Notes: generated from the sequence alone by a model not told the origin. DNA of 64,000 nucleotides from CAYNJG01 sp965216885 (GCA_965216885.1 OZ244208.1:2170001-2234000), one strand, 5' to 3'. Shown: positions 52,314-62,318, counted from the first letter of the stretch. Program-made: numbers and translations.

Positions 52314-52885
52314 GCCCTGTCCCTTTCCTGATCGGGATCGACTGTAGTCAAGGCGGGGGAGGAAATCAAAAAAATGGCCCACGTTTTCCAGAAAAAGACC
52401 AGGCCGAGGTCCATCGACGCAAATCCAAAATCGCTAATGCAGACCTTCCTCCAGCCGATTATCGCCCTCCGGCAATTCCGGGTGACTCCATGATTTCTGG
52501 TGCGTGGAACCGTAGTGCAGCGAGTTCGGCTGATTGTGGGCTACGAATCGACCGATACGTAAGTTCCAACGCGACAGGTGTTTGCCGGAAATCTGGCGGC
52601 ATTTCGGATGTGAATTCTGAAGCTCGGATGTGAATTCTGAAGCAGAGCCGCCCATTGTGTTGGCTCTAAATCCGAAGTGCTCCCGGTTGTGGGGGTTTCA
52701 GGGTTTTGATACCGTTGCGTGAATCGGTGAAGCTGTTTTGTGACCATTTAATGTTAGATGGTCCGGCGACACAAAGTTCTAACCCCCGGGCGCGAGTCCA
52801 TGAATCCTACGGGATTTGACTCATTCTCTTGCTGGTTGTCATTCTGACAGCACCCAGCCACCACATGTGCCCCTGAGACCAATTC
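52314..52885. other. long leader region upstream of rpsA, no gene seen
   Basis: Roughly 570 bp between the divergent dehydrogenase start and rpsA. It contains the 20-bp tandem repeat at 52604. No reading frame is convincing; promoters for both neighbours must be here. Confidence 0.4.
52604..52643. repeat. perfect 20-bp tandem duplication before rpsA
   Basis: TCGGATGTGAATTCTGAAGC occurs twice in a row (52604-52623 and 52624-52643). It lies about 240 bp before the rpsA start. It could be slippage without effect, or a duplicated binding site. Confidence 0.85.
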
Positions 52886-54700
52886 ATGGTAAATCGTAAT
52901 CTCATTCGTAACCTCGACAACGACGACGATCTGGCAGCGGAAATCGAAGCTGCCATGTCCGCGACGGACGATGGTGGTTTGGCCACCGCCATTGAGACCG
53001 AGCGTAATGTTGATGTCAATTCCATCGTAGAAGGCCGCGTCATTCGCGTTGATGACGGTCGCGTGCTTGTGGACGTCGGCTTCAAGAGTGAAGGTCGCAT
53101 TCCGCTCAGCGAATGGGAAGAGGAAGAAGAACAGCCAAAGGTTGGCGACCTGATCAAGGTCCTCGTCGAAGATGTTGAAGATGGCGCCGGTCCTGTCGAC
53201 GACCACTACGACATGGTTCAGCTCAGCAAGAAGAAGGCTGAGAAGATCCTGGCATGGCAGGACATGATGAAGACTGTCCACGAAGGACAGGTCGTCACCG
53301 GAAAATGCATTCGCAAAATCAAAGGTGGTTTGCTGGTCGACATCGGCGTGAACGTCTTCCTGCCGGCCAGTCAGGTCGACATTCGACGTCCTCACGACAT
53401 CGGCGATTACATCGGTCGCTATGTCCAGTGTGAAGTCCTCAAGATCGACGAAGCCCGGCGCAACATTGTTGTCAGCCGTCGTCTGCTGATCGAAAAGCAA
53501 CGTCAGGAAGACCGCCAGGCACTGCTGCAGGAACTGGAAGTTCGTCAGCTTCGCAAAGGTATCGTCAAGAACATCGCCGAGTTTGGTGCGTTCGTCGACC
53601 TTGGTGGAATCGACGGTCTGCTGCACATTACCGACATGAGCCACGGCCGTATTGGCCATCCTTCGGAAATGGTTTCGATCGACGAAGAGATCGAAGTCAT
53701 GATCCTCAACATCGATCACGAGAAGGAAAAGATCGCTCTTGGTCTGAAGCAGAAGACACCAAGTCCATGGGCCAATGTTGGCGACCGCTATCCGGTTGGC
53801 GCCACGGTCGATGGTCAGGTCGTGAATGTCATGAGCTACGGTGCCTTTGTCAAACTCGAAGAAGGCATCGAAGGTCTGGTACACATCAGCGAGATGTCGT
53901 GGACCAAGCGAATCAGTCACCCGAACGAGTTGGTACAGATTGGCGACGACATCAAGGTTGTTGTCCTCGGTATCGACGAGCAGAAGGAAGAGATTTCGCT
54001 GGGTATGAAGCAAACCCAGAACAACCCGTGGGAACAGGTTGCCGGTCGCTACCCGATCGAAACCATGGTCAAAGGTCGCGTTCGCAACCTGACCAACTAC
54101 GGTGCGTTCATCGAGCTCGAAGAGGGCATCGACGGTCTGCTGCACGTTTCCGACATGTCATGGACTCGTAAGATCAGTCACCCGAACGAAGTCCTGGAAA
54201 AGGGACAGGAGATCGAGTGTCGCGTTCTTTCGGTCGATCAGGAGCGACGTCGTATTGCCCTTGGTCTGAAGCAACTGGAAACGGATCCATGGGATACCGA
54301 CATTCCACAGAAGTACCAGCCCGGCGAGCTTGTCAAAGGCAAGGTCACGAAGATCACCAACTTTGGCGTCTTCGTGGGACTCGAGGATGGACTGGAAGGC
54401 TTGTTGCACATTTCCGAGCTTGCTGACCACAAGGTCGAGAATCCGGAAGAGGTCGTCAAAGTGGGCGAAGAGATCGAAGTCAAGATCCTCCGCGTCGACA
54501 CCGACGATCGCAAAATCGGACTCTCGCGCAAGCGAGTCGAATGGGCAGAGGACGACGAGCGTCACCAGCTGGCCGCCGAAGAGGAAGCTGCAGCAGAAGC
54601 GGAACTCGAGAAGCGTCGCGCTGCCGACAAGGAGCTGAAGGGTGGACTTGGTTCCGGCGGCCCTCTGATCGCTCCCGTGTCGAACGACTCGGAAGACTAG
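52886..54700 (+). CDS. rpsA: 30S ribosomal protein S1
   Basis: A 604-residue protein with six S1 RNA-binding repeats: NSIVEGRVIRVDDGRVLVDV (~48), GQVVTGKCIRKIKGGLLVDI (~133), KGIVKNIAEFGAFVDLGGID (~220), GATVDGQVVNVMSYGAFVKL, METVMV-type ETMVKGRVRNLTNYGAFIEL, and GELVKGKVTKITNFGVFVGL. The last four are most alike. S1 binds mRNA leaders on the small ribosomal subunit. The C-terminal tail is an acidic and Ala/Glu-rich helix, then a flexible end. A strong terminator follows. The antisense frame across this gene is a shadow. Confidence 0.95.
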   Translation: MVNRNLIRNLDNDDDLAAEIEAAMSATDDGGLATAIETERNVDVNSIVEGRVIRVDDGRVLVDVGFKSEGRIPLSEWEEEEEQPKVGDLIKVLVEDVEDGAGPVDDHYDMVQLSKKKAEKILAWQDMMKTVHEGQVVTGKCIRKIKGGLLVDIGVNVFLPASQVDIRRPHDIGDYIGRYVQCEVLKIDEARRNIVVSRRLLIEKQRQEDRQALLQELEVRQLRKGIVKNIAEFGAFVDLGGIDGLLHITDMSHGRIGHPSEMVSIDEEIEVMILNIDHEKEKIALGLKQKTPSPWANVGDRYPVGATVDGQVVNVMSYGAFVKLEEGIEGLVHISEMSWTKRISHPNELVQIGDDIKVVVLGIDEQKEEISLGMKQTQNNPWEQVAGRYPIETMVKGRVRNLTNYGAFIELEEGIDGLLHVSDMSWTRKISHPNEVLEKGQEIECRVLSVDQERRRIALGLKQLETDPWDTDIPQKYQPGELVKGKVTKITNFGVFVGLEDGLEGLLHISELADHKVENPEEVVKVGEEIEVKILRVDTDDRKIGLSRKRVEWAEDDERHQLAAEEEAAAEAELEKRRAADKELKGGLGSGGPLIAPVSNDSED

Positions 54701-54728
54701 TCCGCCGCGTTCTAATTCAGAATGATCC

Positions 54729-54764
54729 AAAATGGAGTCTCGACTATCGAGGCTCCATTTTTTT
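54729..54764 (+). terminator. Rho-independent terminator of rpsA
   Basis: A ~15-bp stem, AAAATGGAGTCTCGA (54729-54743) with TCGAGGCTCCATTTT (54747-54761), one G-U pair, 3-nt loop, then more T. It starts 29 bp after the stop. Confidence 0.9.
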
Positions 54765-54948
54765 GTTGGTATCCACGCCTTACGCATCAACGGGCAAGGC
54801 AGGGCTCGGCAGGTTCTGGTGCTGCGGCGCCAGATATGCATGCTCGCCGGTCGGTCCGGTGTGGGCCTGCAGCGTCAGCCACGCACGCCAATGGCGACAC
54901 CGGTTGTGCTACGATGACGACCGGATTAACTAACGAATGGGGACAGCC

Positions 54949-56307
54949 ATGAATACCAAACGCAATCATCGGCGAGGCTTTCTGAAAACGGTTGGGGCGA
55001 CCGCCACCACGTTCACGATTTTGCAGGCCGGTTCGGCACGAACCTACGCCGCAAACGAAAAGCTCAACATTGCCGCGGTGGGGGCCGGGGGCCAGGCGGC
55101 CGGCGATATTCGCAAAGTGGACTCGCAAAACATTGTCGCGCTGTGTGATGTTGACTGGCAGCGGGCCGCCGGGTCGTTCGACCGTTACCCGAAGGCACGA
55201 CGGTTCAAGGACTATCGAAACATGCTGCCGGAAATGGCGGCGAAAATTGACGCCGTAGTCGTCGCGACGCCCGATCACCATCACTTCCCGGCTTCGATGC
55301 TGGCGATTGGACTGGGAAAACACGTCTACTGCGAGAAGCCGCTCACGCACTCGGTCTGGGAAGCACGCCAGCTCACGCTCGCGGCACGCAAGGCAGGCGT
55401 AGCGACGCAAATGGGCAATCAGGCGCAGGCCAGCGACGACACTCGGCTGATTCAGGAGCTGGTGCTCGCCAATGCCGTGGGACCGATTCGCGAAGCCCAT
55501 ATCTGGACCGACCGGCCGTCTCGAGGACTGTTTGGCGAATACTGGCCACAGGGCATTGATCGCCCGACGGATAAGCCTGCCGTACCCGCGACGCTGGATT
55601 GGGACGTCTGGCTGGGGCCAGCAGCGCAGCGTTCGTACCACCCCGCGTATCTGCCCTTCAAGTGGCGAGGTTGGTGGGACTTTGGTACCGGGGCATTGGG
55701 TGACATCGCCTGCCACTACTTTGATCCGGTTCTACGAGCACTCAAGCTCGGGTCGCCCTCCAGTGTGGAAGCGGTCTCGACGCGAGTCAACGCGGAGACG
55801 TTCCCGATTGGTTCGATGATTACCTACCACTTCCCCGCCCGCGGTGAGATGCCCGAGGTCAAGCTTGTTTGGTACGACGGCGGCCTCCGCCCGGCCCGAC
55901 CAGCGGTCGTCGAGGATGGTAACGTGATGGGCAGTAATGGCCTGATGTTGGTGGGTGACGAAGGTGCGTTGCTCACGGACTGGGACACGCCGTGGCGAGT
56001 TGTACCGGAAGCTCGAGCGAAGGAAGTTGGCGTGCCGGCGGAAGTGTTGGCTCGGTCGCCCGGTCACCGCGAAGAATGGCTGAACGCGTGCAAGGGCGGT
56101 CCTCCAGCAGGCTCGAATTTCGACTGGGCCGGCCCCATGACGGAAACGGTATTGCTGGGCAACGTCGCGCTTCGCTCGCAACTGCGAGACGACCTGACTC
56201 GCAAAAAGCTGTTGTGGGATGGCGAAAAAATGGCATTCACCAATCACGCGGAAGCAAATCAGTATCTGCGTCGCGAGTATCGTGAGGGCTGGGAGCCGAC
56301 TGTCTAG
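54949..56307 (+). CDS. Gfo/Idh/MocA family oxidoreductase, Tat-exported
   Basis: A 452-residue protein. The ATG at 54949 (after GGGGACAGCC) is preferred over 54937 because it puts the twin-arginine signal (NHRRGFLKTVGATATTF) at the start. The Rossmann NAD(P) site is AAVGAGGQAAGD, followed by ALCDVD, the catalytic-type Lys in VYCEKPLTHS, and C-terminal residues GALGDIACHYFDP that include the usual His. Planctomycetes hold many exported members, probably acting on sugars in the periplasm; the substrate is not known. Confidence 0.85.
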   Translation: MNTKRNHRRGFLKTVGATATTFTILQAGSARTYAANEKLNIAAVGAGGQAAGDIRKVDSQNIVALCDVDWQRAAGSFDRYPKARRFKDYRNMLPEMAAKIDAVVVATPDHHHFPASMLAIGLGKHVYCEKPLTHSVWEARQLTLAARKAGVATQMGNQAQASDDTRLIQELVLANAVGPIREAHIWTDRPSRGLFGEYWPQGIDRPTDKPAVPATLDWDVWLGPAAQRSYHPAYLPFKWRGWWDFGTGALGDIACHYFDPVLRALKLGSPSSVEAVSTRVNAETFPIGSMITYHFPARGEMPEVKLVWYDGGLRPARPAVVEDGNVMGSNGLMLVGDEGALLTDWDTPWRVVPEARAKEVGVPAEVLARSPGHREEWLNACKGGPPAGSNFDWAGPMTETVLLGNVALRSQLRDDLTRKKLLWDGEKMAFTNHAEANQYLRREYREGWEPTV

Positions 56308-56376
56308 CGGCTGTCTTGCGACTCAATCCGTGGGCTTTCCCGCGGCCACTGGGCTTGGCCGCGCGGGGCAATCGTT

Positions 56377-57954
56377 TCACTGCGTGATGATCGGCTTTCG
56401 TCCGCGTGGTGCGCTGCGGCCGGAAGTCTTAAGTTCCTCCAGCAGCTTTTGCATTTCCTTGCGTTTGGCTTCTTCTTTGAAGAATAGATTGTTCCGTTCG
56501 CCGGGATCCGACTTCAGGTTGTACAACTGGCCGGTCGCTTCCGGTTCGTTTTCGGGTAGCGCGTAGGGCTGCAAGACGCCTCGCTCGTATCCGTTTCCGC
56601 CGGAGCCCTTGTGGTCGAGGTACTTCCAGTCGCCCTGCCTTAGCTGGAACTCACCGCGAAAGCTCTGCGTCAGCAGATGGGGACGAATCGAGTCTTTGTC
56701 GTCCCGCGTACCCAGCATCGCGGGCAGCATGTCGTAGCTGTCGACGGCCGCTTCGTCCGGAAGTGTGTAGCCCACGGCCGACGCCACGGTGGCGAAAATG
56801 TCGGTAGTGTTTGTCATTTGCTGCGATACTTGACCGGCCGGGATCTTGCCGGGCCAACGAGCGATAAAGGGAACGCGGTGGCCGCCTTCCCAACCGTCGC
56901 GTTTGACCCCTCGCCAACCGCCGCTGGCGTCGTGGTCGTGATCGCGTTTCATCCAGTCGAAGTGCATTGTCTCGGCACCGTTGTCCGCGTTGAAGAGCAC
57001 CAGCGTGTTGTCGTCGATGCCCAGTTCCTCGACCAAGTCGAGCACGCGGCCGACCAGCACATCCAACTCCCAGACGAAGTCGCCCCGCGGTCCTGCTTTC
57101 GTGGCGCCGTTGAATTCCTCGGCGGGCAGCACGGGTGCGTGTGCGATCTGAGTACTCAGGACGGCGAAGAATGGCTGATCCGGCGTGGTCTTACGATGAT
57201 CCGTAATGAAGGTCTTTGTCTTTTCGTAGAACAAGAGGTCCGCGTTCATGAAGTCGTAGCCGGGCGACATCCAGCCTTCATCGTTGTCCCATCTCCATTT
57301 CCCGCCCGGGTTCGGTAGATTCGATCGCTTGTGTCGCTCGCTGGCAGGGACGTCGACCATGCCGTTTTCGATGTAGACATAGAGCGGGTCGGTATTCGGG
57401 CAGTTTGGCGTGATGAACGACTCGTCGAAACCGCGCTTATTCGGACCGTCCAGCAGCGGCGTACTCTTTTCGTAGTCGATCAACAGCGAGTTTTTAAATC
57501 CGCCGCCCAATCGTTTGTTGTCCTTATCGAACCAGGTCAGTCCTACATGCCATTTACCGAACACGCCGGTGCGATAGCCCTGCTCCTTCAGCATCTGGGC
57601 AATCGTCAGCGTTCCCGGTTTGAGGTAGCTGGGGCCACCTGGGCCCTCAAAGGCTCCTCCACCACGACCCGTTGAACGGTAAATCTGGTTCCCCGAAAAT
57701 AAACCGTATCGCGATGGCGAACAGATGGTGGACGGACTGTGGGCGTCGGTAAACCTGATGCCTTCCGCGGCCATTCGATCCAGCCTCGGTGTCTCGTACG
57801 CACATTCATCGTTGTAGCAAGACAGGTCGCCATACCCGAGATCGTCGGCGTAAATGACGATGATGTTCGGGTGGCCGGCGGCGGCTGCGTGCGAAGCCAA
57901 AAGGCTCAGGCAGAGGCCGGCAAGAAGCCACACGATAGATTTTGAATTACTCAA
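56377..57954 (-). CDS. type I sulfatase (arylsulfatase family)
   Basis: A 525-residue exported enzyme; signal peptide SIVWLLAGLCLSLLASHAAA. The metal-binding DD lies at residues 37-38 (YADDLGYGD), and the formylglycine site is CSPSR (Cys78 to Arg82), which needs an FGE-type activating enzyme. Further marks are GKWHVG, FNADNGAE and GHRVPFIARWPG. It would remove sulfate from algal polysaccharide or other esters; planctomycetes carry large families of these. It is followed on the left by the convergent oxidoreductase stop. Confidence 0.92.
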   Translation of the reverse strand: MSNSKSIVWLLAGLCLSLLASHAAAAGHPNIIVIYADDLGYGDLSCYNDECAYETPRLDRMAAEGIRFTDAHSPSTICSPSRYGLFSGNQIYRSTGRGGGAFEGPGGPSYLKPGTLTIAQMLKEQGYRTGVFGKWHVGLTWFDKDNKRLGGGFKNSLLIDYEKSTPLLDGPNKRGFDESFITPNCPNTDPLYVYIENGMVDVPASERHKRSNLPNPGGKWRWDNDEGWMSPGYDFMNADLLFYEKTKTFITDHRKTTPDQPFFAVLSTQIAHAPVLPAEEFNGATKAGPRGDFVWELDVLVGRVLDLVEELGIDDNTLVLFNADNGAETMHFDWMKRDHDHDASGGWRGVKRDGWEGGHRVPFIARWPGKIPAGQVSQQMTNTTDIFATVASAVGYTLPDEAAVDSYDMLPAMLGTRDDKDSIRPHLLTQSFRGEFQLRQGDWKYLDHKGSGGNGYERGVLQPYALPENEPEATGQLYNLKSDPGERNNLFFKEEAKRKEMQKLLEELKTSGRSAPRGRKPIITQ

Positions 57955-58073
57955 TGGATGCCCTTCCTGAAGGTCGACCGAATGCCGCTGATAGGACGCG
58001 GATACGAGCGGGCATCATAGCAAAATCTGGTAGTCGAATACCAAGGAGCGGCTGAGGAGGGCCCTCCCGGCAA

Positions 58074-58991
58074 CTACGTGACGACCGGCGACGTCGCTTG
58101 CGACACCTCGATCGGCGCACGCGTTTGCTGCGTTTGTCCCAACAGTTGACTGATGAATTCGTTGACCCGGTCTGGCGGAAAAAAGCTCAGGTAGAGAAGG
58201 CAGGAAACGGCTGAAAAGGTCATCACCGGCAGCGTGTAGTAGATGATGCCGTGGAAAGCAAACCCGGCCAGGCAGCACCAGCCACGAGTCCTGTCGAACC
58301 ACAGCCCAAACGCGAGTACGTACTCAAGCACGACGGTGGAAACGGCGAGCGCCATCACTCCGAAGGTGAAGCCCGGAACCGCGGGAGGGTCCGAGCCAAG
58401 AAAAAACGCCATCAGAATCTCCTGTAGCCGTTCGCCACTGAGAAACATGTAGTTCGTCTTGTCGAATGCCGCCCAGAAATACACCATGCTCAACTGAAAA
58501 GCGATCAGACGGGTGGCCCAGAGGTCGCCATGCTCCGGTGGAACCGGTTTGTTTTCGCGAATTGCCCGACGCATCGTTAACCAGCGATCGATCGAAAGCG
58601 ACGTCCCACATGGCGTCAGGCACAGCAGGCAGGTGACAACCGTAATCAGGTTGTTGTGCGCGTGGTACCTGACGAGCTCCGGGGGGACGCCCAAAGGTGA
58701 CTGGAGCGCGTACAGGCACAGAACGTTGAATGCCGTCCACGCTGTTGCGATTCGCGTTTTGTACCCAACCAGCATCACTGTCGTCGACAGAAAAAATGAT
58801 AGGCCAAACAACGTGTAGGGGAGGCTGACCATATGGCTCTTTGGCAGGTAGTAGGTCGAACCCCATTCGCTCCAGAGAATGAATACCAGGCCGATGCGAA
58901 GCAACGCGACCGGTCGCGTTGATCCTTGGTGGAGGATGGTTTCATTCCACAACCAGGTCCAAAGGCTTCCAGGCTTTGCGATTCCCAACAT
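58074..58991 (-). CDS. HTTM-domain membrane protein (vitamin K-dependent gamma-carboxylase-like)
   Basis: A 305-residue membrane protein with about seven hydrophobic segments. PVALLRIGLVFILWSEWG and the loop YHAHNNLITVVTCLLCLTPCG, with LIAFQLSMVYFWAAFDKTN, are the HTTM-domain hallmarks shared with gamma-glutamyl carboxylase; the Lys in the FDKTNYMFLSG segment corresponds to the usual active-site region. The bacterial function is unsettled. It starts 6 bp after the stop of the upstream minus-strand gene, so the two are coupled. Confidence 0.8.
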   Translation of the reverse strand: MLGIAKPGSLWTWLWNETILHQGSTRPVALLRIGLVFILWSEWGSTYYLPKSHMVSLPYTLFGLSFFLSTTVMLVGYKTRIATAWTAFNVLCLYALQSPLGVPPELVRYHAHNNLITVVTCLLCLTPCGTSLSIDRWLTMRRAIRENKPVPPEHGDLWATRLIAFQLSMVYFWAAFDKTNYMFLSGERLQEILMAFFLGSDPPAVPGFTFGVMALAVSTVVLEYVLAFGLWFDRTRGWCCLAGFAFHGIIYYTLPVMTFSAVSCLLYLSFFPPDRVNEFISQLLGQTQQTRAPIEVSQATSPVVT

Positions 58992-58997
58992 GGCAGA

Positions 58998-59576
58998 TTA
59001 CCTCACTTCCGACGCGGGTTGTTTGAATCCGACCTGTTTTCGCGAGACCAGGTCGTCAGCCAGATCCGGATTCGACTCCGGAACCGGCTTCGATGAGTTG
59101 TCGCAAATGTTTGCGGCTCCGTTGGCAAACGTTTCGCCGCCCTCGACGCGATGGGCATAAAAACGGATGTCGGCGTCGTCGCCACATGCTTCACACATGC
59201 CCGTACGCACTGGTTCCGGGAGTTCATATAGATTGCGTACCCAGACGGGAGCGTCGTGATAGCCGTCGTATCCCAGAGTCGAATATCGGTCCAGCGGCGT
59301 TTCGGATCCGTCTGGGTGACGCTGGCGGAACTCGACTTCCAGCAAATTGCGACCGGCACCACTGAACATGATCCACGGGCGAAACACGAACGATGAGCCT
59401 TTGAGGGCTTGCCTGTAAAACGGGCCGAAAGTCATGTAGCCGACCGCCAGGCAAAACACGAACGCGCGAATTCCGTTGATCGTCGAAGTGTTTGCACCCG
59501 ATGCGGCAGACGCCGTACTCCAATTCTGATCTACGGTGACGCATCCTTCTGCCGGCCTTGTTGTCGAATCGCTCAT
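58998..59576 (-). CDS. hypothetical membrane-anchored partner of the HTTM protein
   Basis: A 192-residue protein with one membrane segment near the N-terminus (INGIRAFVFCLAVGYMTFG) and a soluble domain with FVFRPWIMFSGAGRNLLEVE, PLDRYSTLGYDGYHDAPVW and a Cys pair (GMCEACGDDADI). HTTM proteins often have such a partner. It precedes and is coupled to the HTTM gene. The function is unknown. Confidence 0.6.
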   Translation of the reverse strand: MSDSTTRPAEGCVTVDQNWSTASAASGANTSTINGIRAFVFCLAVGYMTFGPFYRQALKGSSFVFRPWIMFSGAGRNLLEVEFRQRHPDGSETPLDRYSTLGYDGYHDAPVWVRNLYELPEPVRTGMCEACGDDADIRFYAHRVEGGETFANGAANICDNSSKPVPESNPDLADDLVSRKQVGFKQPASEVR

Positions 59577-59715
59577 GCAAAATCCGTGTTAGTTGGCGTG
59601 TCGAAGAATTATAGTGTTTGACTGCGTTAGTATCGGGTTGTGAATTGCCCGTGCAAGCTCTTCGAGGTGACTGCGCTCTCCACAGCGGTAGTGGTGCGTA
59701 CCTCTGCGGGGCGGA

Positions 59716-61704
59716 TCAATTCGCGATTCTTTGGGCAAGTCGAACGCGAGATCGACGCAACAACACCAGCGAGCAGAGGCCAAGGAACGCGGTTAGGTCG
59801 GCGGAAGGCTCGGGGACGAGTCCGTTGCGCAACACCGGGATATTGACCTGAGTAAATGAAGCGTTTCCGTACGCGATCAACAGATCGGTCTCCGGGCTGT
59901 CGCCCGGGTAGCCTATTTCGGTGATCCACGTTCCCGATACTTCAACGGTCGAACCCGGAATCGCCGCGTAAGAAACGTTGTTGGGATTGTTGGCCAGCAA
60001 AAAGGTGAAGGGCGTCGCGGGAGCGGTTACGCCTCCGGGTGGAATCGGCACCAGCAAGCCATCCGCGGATTGCACGTTGACGCCGGAGAGGTCGAATTCT
60101 CCGGGGAAAGAAATCGCCACCTTCCCGTCGATCACTCGCCCAAACACGCCGTTGTTTCCACCGCCGCCATTCCCACCGCCTGAATCGCCACCACCGCCAT
60201 CACCACCATCTCCACCATCTCCACCGCCGCCATCACCACCGCCGCCCTGGTCGACGTTTGGGTAGCTGCTGATCGTGCCGGCGAATCCTCGGGACACTTC
60301 GTCAAGTTGGTATCGGTATCCCACGTCTGTGGTTCCCTGACGATCCCATTTCGTTGCGAGTGTCAGCGTGCCATCGACCACCACGTTGCTCATGGTGCCG
60401 TACTGAATTTCGTTCGGGCTTCCCTCGACAGAATCAAACGGTCCCGCATCCTCGGATGGAATCAGCGACCCCGACCTGGAACTCAGCGACAGTTCTGTCA
60501 ATGGTTGGCCGGAACCGAAAATCGTGATTTGATCCTCCTCGTTGACCTGGACGCTCAGTCTGGGCCAGCTCAACTCCGCGGGGTACTCGCGTTGCGCCAC
60601 GCTGCGGTGGTAGTTTCTCGTGCTACCGTAAACGTTGTAGTTAACGAAGATATCTCGCTCGGTATCACGGTGTCCCAATCGCCATTTCGTATCCAGCGTG
60701 ACGTCGCCATCGATGCTTACCAGGCCCTCGGGCGCGTTTTCGTACGCAACCCGTTCGGTCGTGGCTTCCACCGTGTCGAAGGGCCCGGCGGTACCGGGAA
60801 TCAACGATCCACTTTGGGAGGTCAACGTGAGGTTTCGCAGTTGTTGGCCCGTGCCGGACAGCACCAATTGTCGCTGGTCATCGAAGCGGACGCCCAAAAT
60901 GGGCCATGTTGGTTCGGGGGAGTACTCTTCGTGGGGAACCGGGAATGGCCCCGTTTCCACTTCCTGGTCCGGGGCGACTTCATATTGATAGGTGAGGTCG
61001 CGTCCGCCAGTGTATTCACTCCAGCCCGAGTTCAGGGTGACGGTGCCGTCGATGACAACGTGTTCGCCCGCCTGTTCGTAGCGAATGTGCGAAGCCGTGT
61101 TGGTCGGTAGGCTGGAAAATGGAGCCGCGGAAGTGGCCGTGCGCAACGAGCCGGAGGGCGACCGAAATTCGAAAGCTCCCAGCCGATGGCCACGCCCGGA
61201 CAGCGTGAAATTCAAGTTGTCATCCAGGGTAACGCCGATTGGCAACAGCGGCGGAACATCACAGTCGGGGCACGCTCCGCTATAGTCTTCCGCCGGAATC
61301 GTGAGCGGGCCGGTGACACCGCTCTTGTCGCCGTACTCCACGGTAATGTCGCGGTAGCCATTTGAATTCCAACCGGAAGTGAGCGTCACGGTTCCGTCGA
61401 TATTCACGGGCGTACCCAGCACGCCGATGGTCACCATGCGTTCGTCATTGCGCAGTGCAAAGTTGAACGGACTGCTGTCGGGGATGCCGTCCGCATCCAG
61501 TGGCATTGGCGAGAGCGATCCCGACGGCGAACGGAACTGTAGTCCCAACGCGGAGAAGTTCGAGCCGGTGAGCACGAATTTCGCATCCTCGTTCATTCCA
61601 ACCTGCAGCGATTCCTGTGCGAGTGCGGCGGATGCGGCAAGACATGCGACGACGAGGCCGCTTCTAAAGTGGTTCAAGTATTGCACGAGTGACTCCATAT
61701 CCAT
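59716..61704 (-). CDS. secreted PEP-CTERM protein with four to five ~110-residue repeats and a Gly/Asp-rich linker
   Basis: About 662 residues from the ATG at 61704, whose product has a signal peptide ending ALA-Q (residue ~30). Four repeats of a beta-rich domain follow, each with a VxxDxxxxFxLSGxG head and a SGSLxP tail (SPSGSLSPMP, SPSGSLRTAT, SQSGSLIPGT, SRSGSLIPSE). A Gly/Asp-rich linker of ~40 residues (DGGGGDGGDGGDGG) separates a fifth, diverged copy (QSADGLLVPIP). VPEPSADLTAF, a membrane segment and RRSRVRLAQRIAN close the protein. The repeats are probably beta-sandwich cell-surface modules; no enzyme motif is seen. Confidence 0.75.
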   Translation of the reverse strand: MDMESLVQYLNHFRSGLVVACLAASAALAQESLQVGMNEDAKFVLTGSNFSALGLQFRSPSGSLSPMPLDADGIPDSSPFNFALRNDERMVTIGVLGTPVNIDGTVTLTSGWNSNGYRDITVEYGDKSGVTGPLTIPAEDYSGACPDCDVPPLLPIGVTLDDNLNFTLSGRGHRLGAFEFRSPSGSLRTATSAAPFSSLPTNTASHIRYEQAGEHVVIDGTVTLNSGWSEYTGGRDLTYQYEVAPDQEVETGPFPVPHEEYSPEPTWPILGVRFDDQRQLVLSGTGQQLRNLTLTSQSGSLIPGTAGPFDTVEATTERVAYENAPEGLVSIDGDVTLDTKWRLGHRDTERDIFVNYNVYGSTRNYHRSVAQREYPAELSWPRLSVQVNEEDQITIFGSGQPLTELSLSSRSGSLIPSEDAGPFDSVEGSPNEIQYGTMSNVVVDGTLTLATKWDRQGTTDVGYRYQLDEVSRGFAGTISSYPNVDQGGGGDGGGGDGGDGGDGGGGDSGGGNGGGGNNGVFGRVIDGKVAISFPGEFDLSGVNVQSADGLLVPIPPGGVTAPATPFTFLLANNPNNVSYAAIPGSTVEVSGTWITEIGYPGDSPETDLLIAYGNASFTQVNIPVLRNGLVPEPSADLTAFLGLCSLVLLRRSRVRLAQRIAN

Positions 61705-61794
61705 GAGCGTCGTGGCTTGTCTGACGACTCTCTCGTGACGAACGGGGAGCGCAACGAAGATGAGGGATGGCGACCAGTTCGACACGTCCAACAC

Positions 61795-62308
61795 GTGGAC
61801 GCGAATGAGAGTTCGTTCCGAATCAATCGGAACGTGTCGCCATTAGACAGACCCCAAATTAAAAGAGTGTTTCGGTACTGGTCCCACGCCGTCGCTGGCA
61901 TCGATGCGAATCAAGGGAACTGAGCCGTTCGCCTCGTAAGTAATCGTGCGGGACCATCCGTTTCAAATGGGTTTACGGCAGGGCAAAGAAACCTGACGCA
62001 GAAAGCTCAGATATTTTTTTAAATGCCAGCAAGGCATCGCGTGGGTGATTTGTCCTACGTAGTTTATCCCACGTAGTTTGTCCTACGCCTGACCGGGGGT
62101 GGGAGATCGCCAGCGAGGGAGAGCCTCAGATTGTGAGCGGTCCGCTTTCGTAGTGGAAGAGTTGGAGCAAGCTTCGCTCGTAGTGCCGCCTTCAGGCGGA
62201 AAGACGTGCTGGTTTGGCTCGCGCTACCAAGCCGGTCCGCCTGAAGGCGGTACTACGAACTACGAACACGTTATGCGAAATCGCTGGCTCAATCCTGGCG
62301 CTGCCCAA
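61795..62308. other. intergenic region with palindromic text and dispersed repeat
   Basis: About 510 bp without a gene. It includes CTACGTAG-containing text duplicated near 62053-62089, and copy B of the dispersed repeat. It also carries the upstream region of the minus-strand repeat protein. Confidence 0.45.
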
Positions 62309-62318
62309 CTAGCCAGTC
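62171..62318. repeat. dispersed palindromic repeat, copy B
   Basis: Same framework as 48187-48312. Here GTAGTGCCGCCTTCAGGCGG (62190-62209) and its complement CCGCCTGAAGGCGGTACTAC (62238-62257) match at 19 of 20 positions, so it can form a long hairpin. After it comes CGAACACGTT..CGAAATCGCTGG as in copy A. Confidence 0.8.

Noticed and set aside
52754..54145. 463-residue antisense frame over rpsA
   Set aside because: It is the complement of a clearly real gene with six S1 domains; the product has no motif and arises from codon bias.
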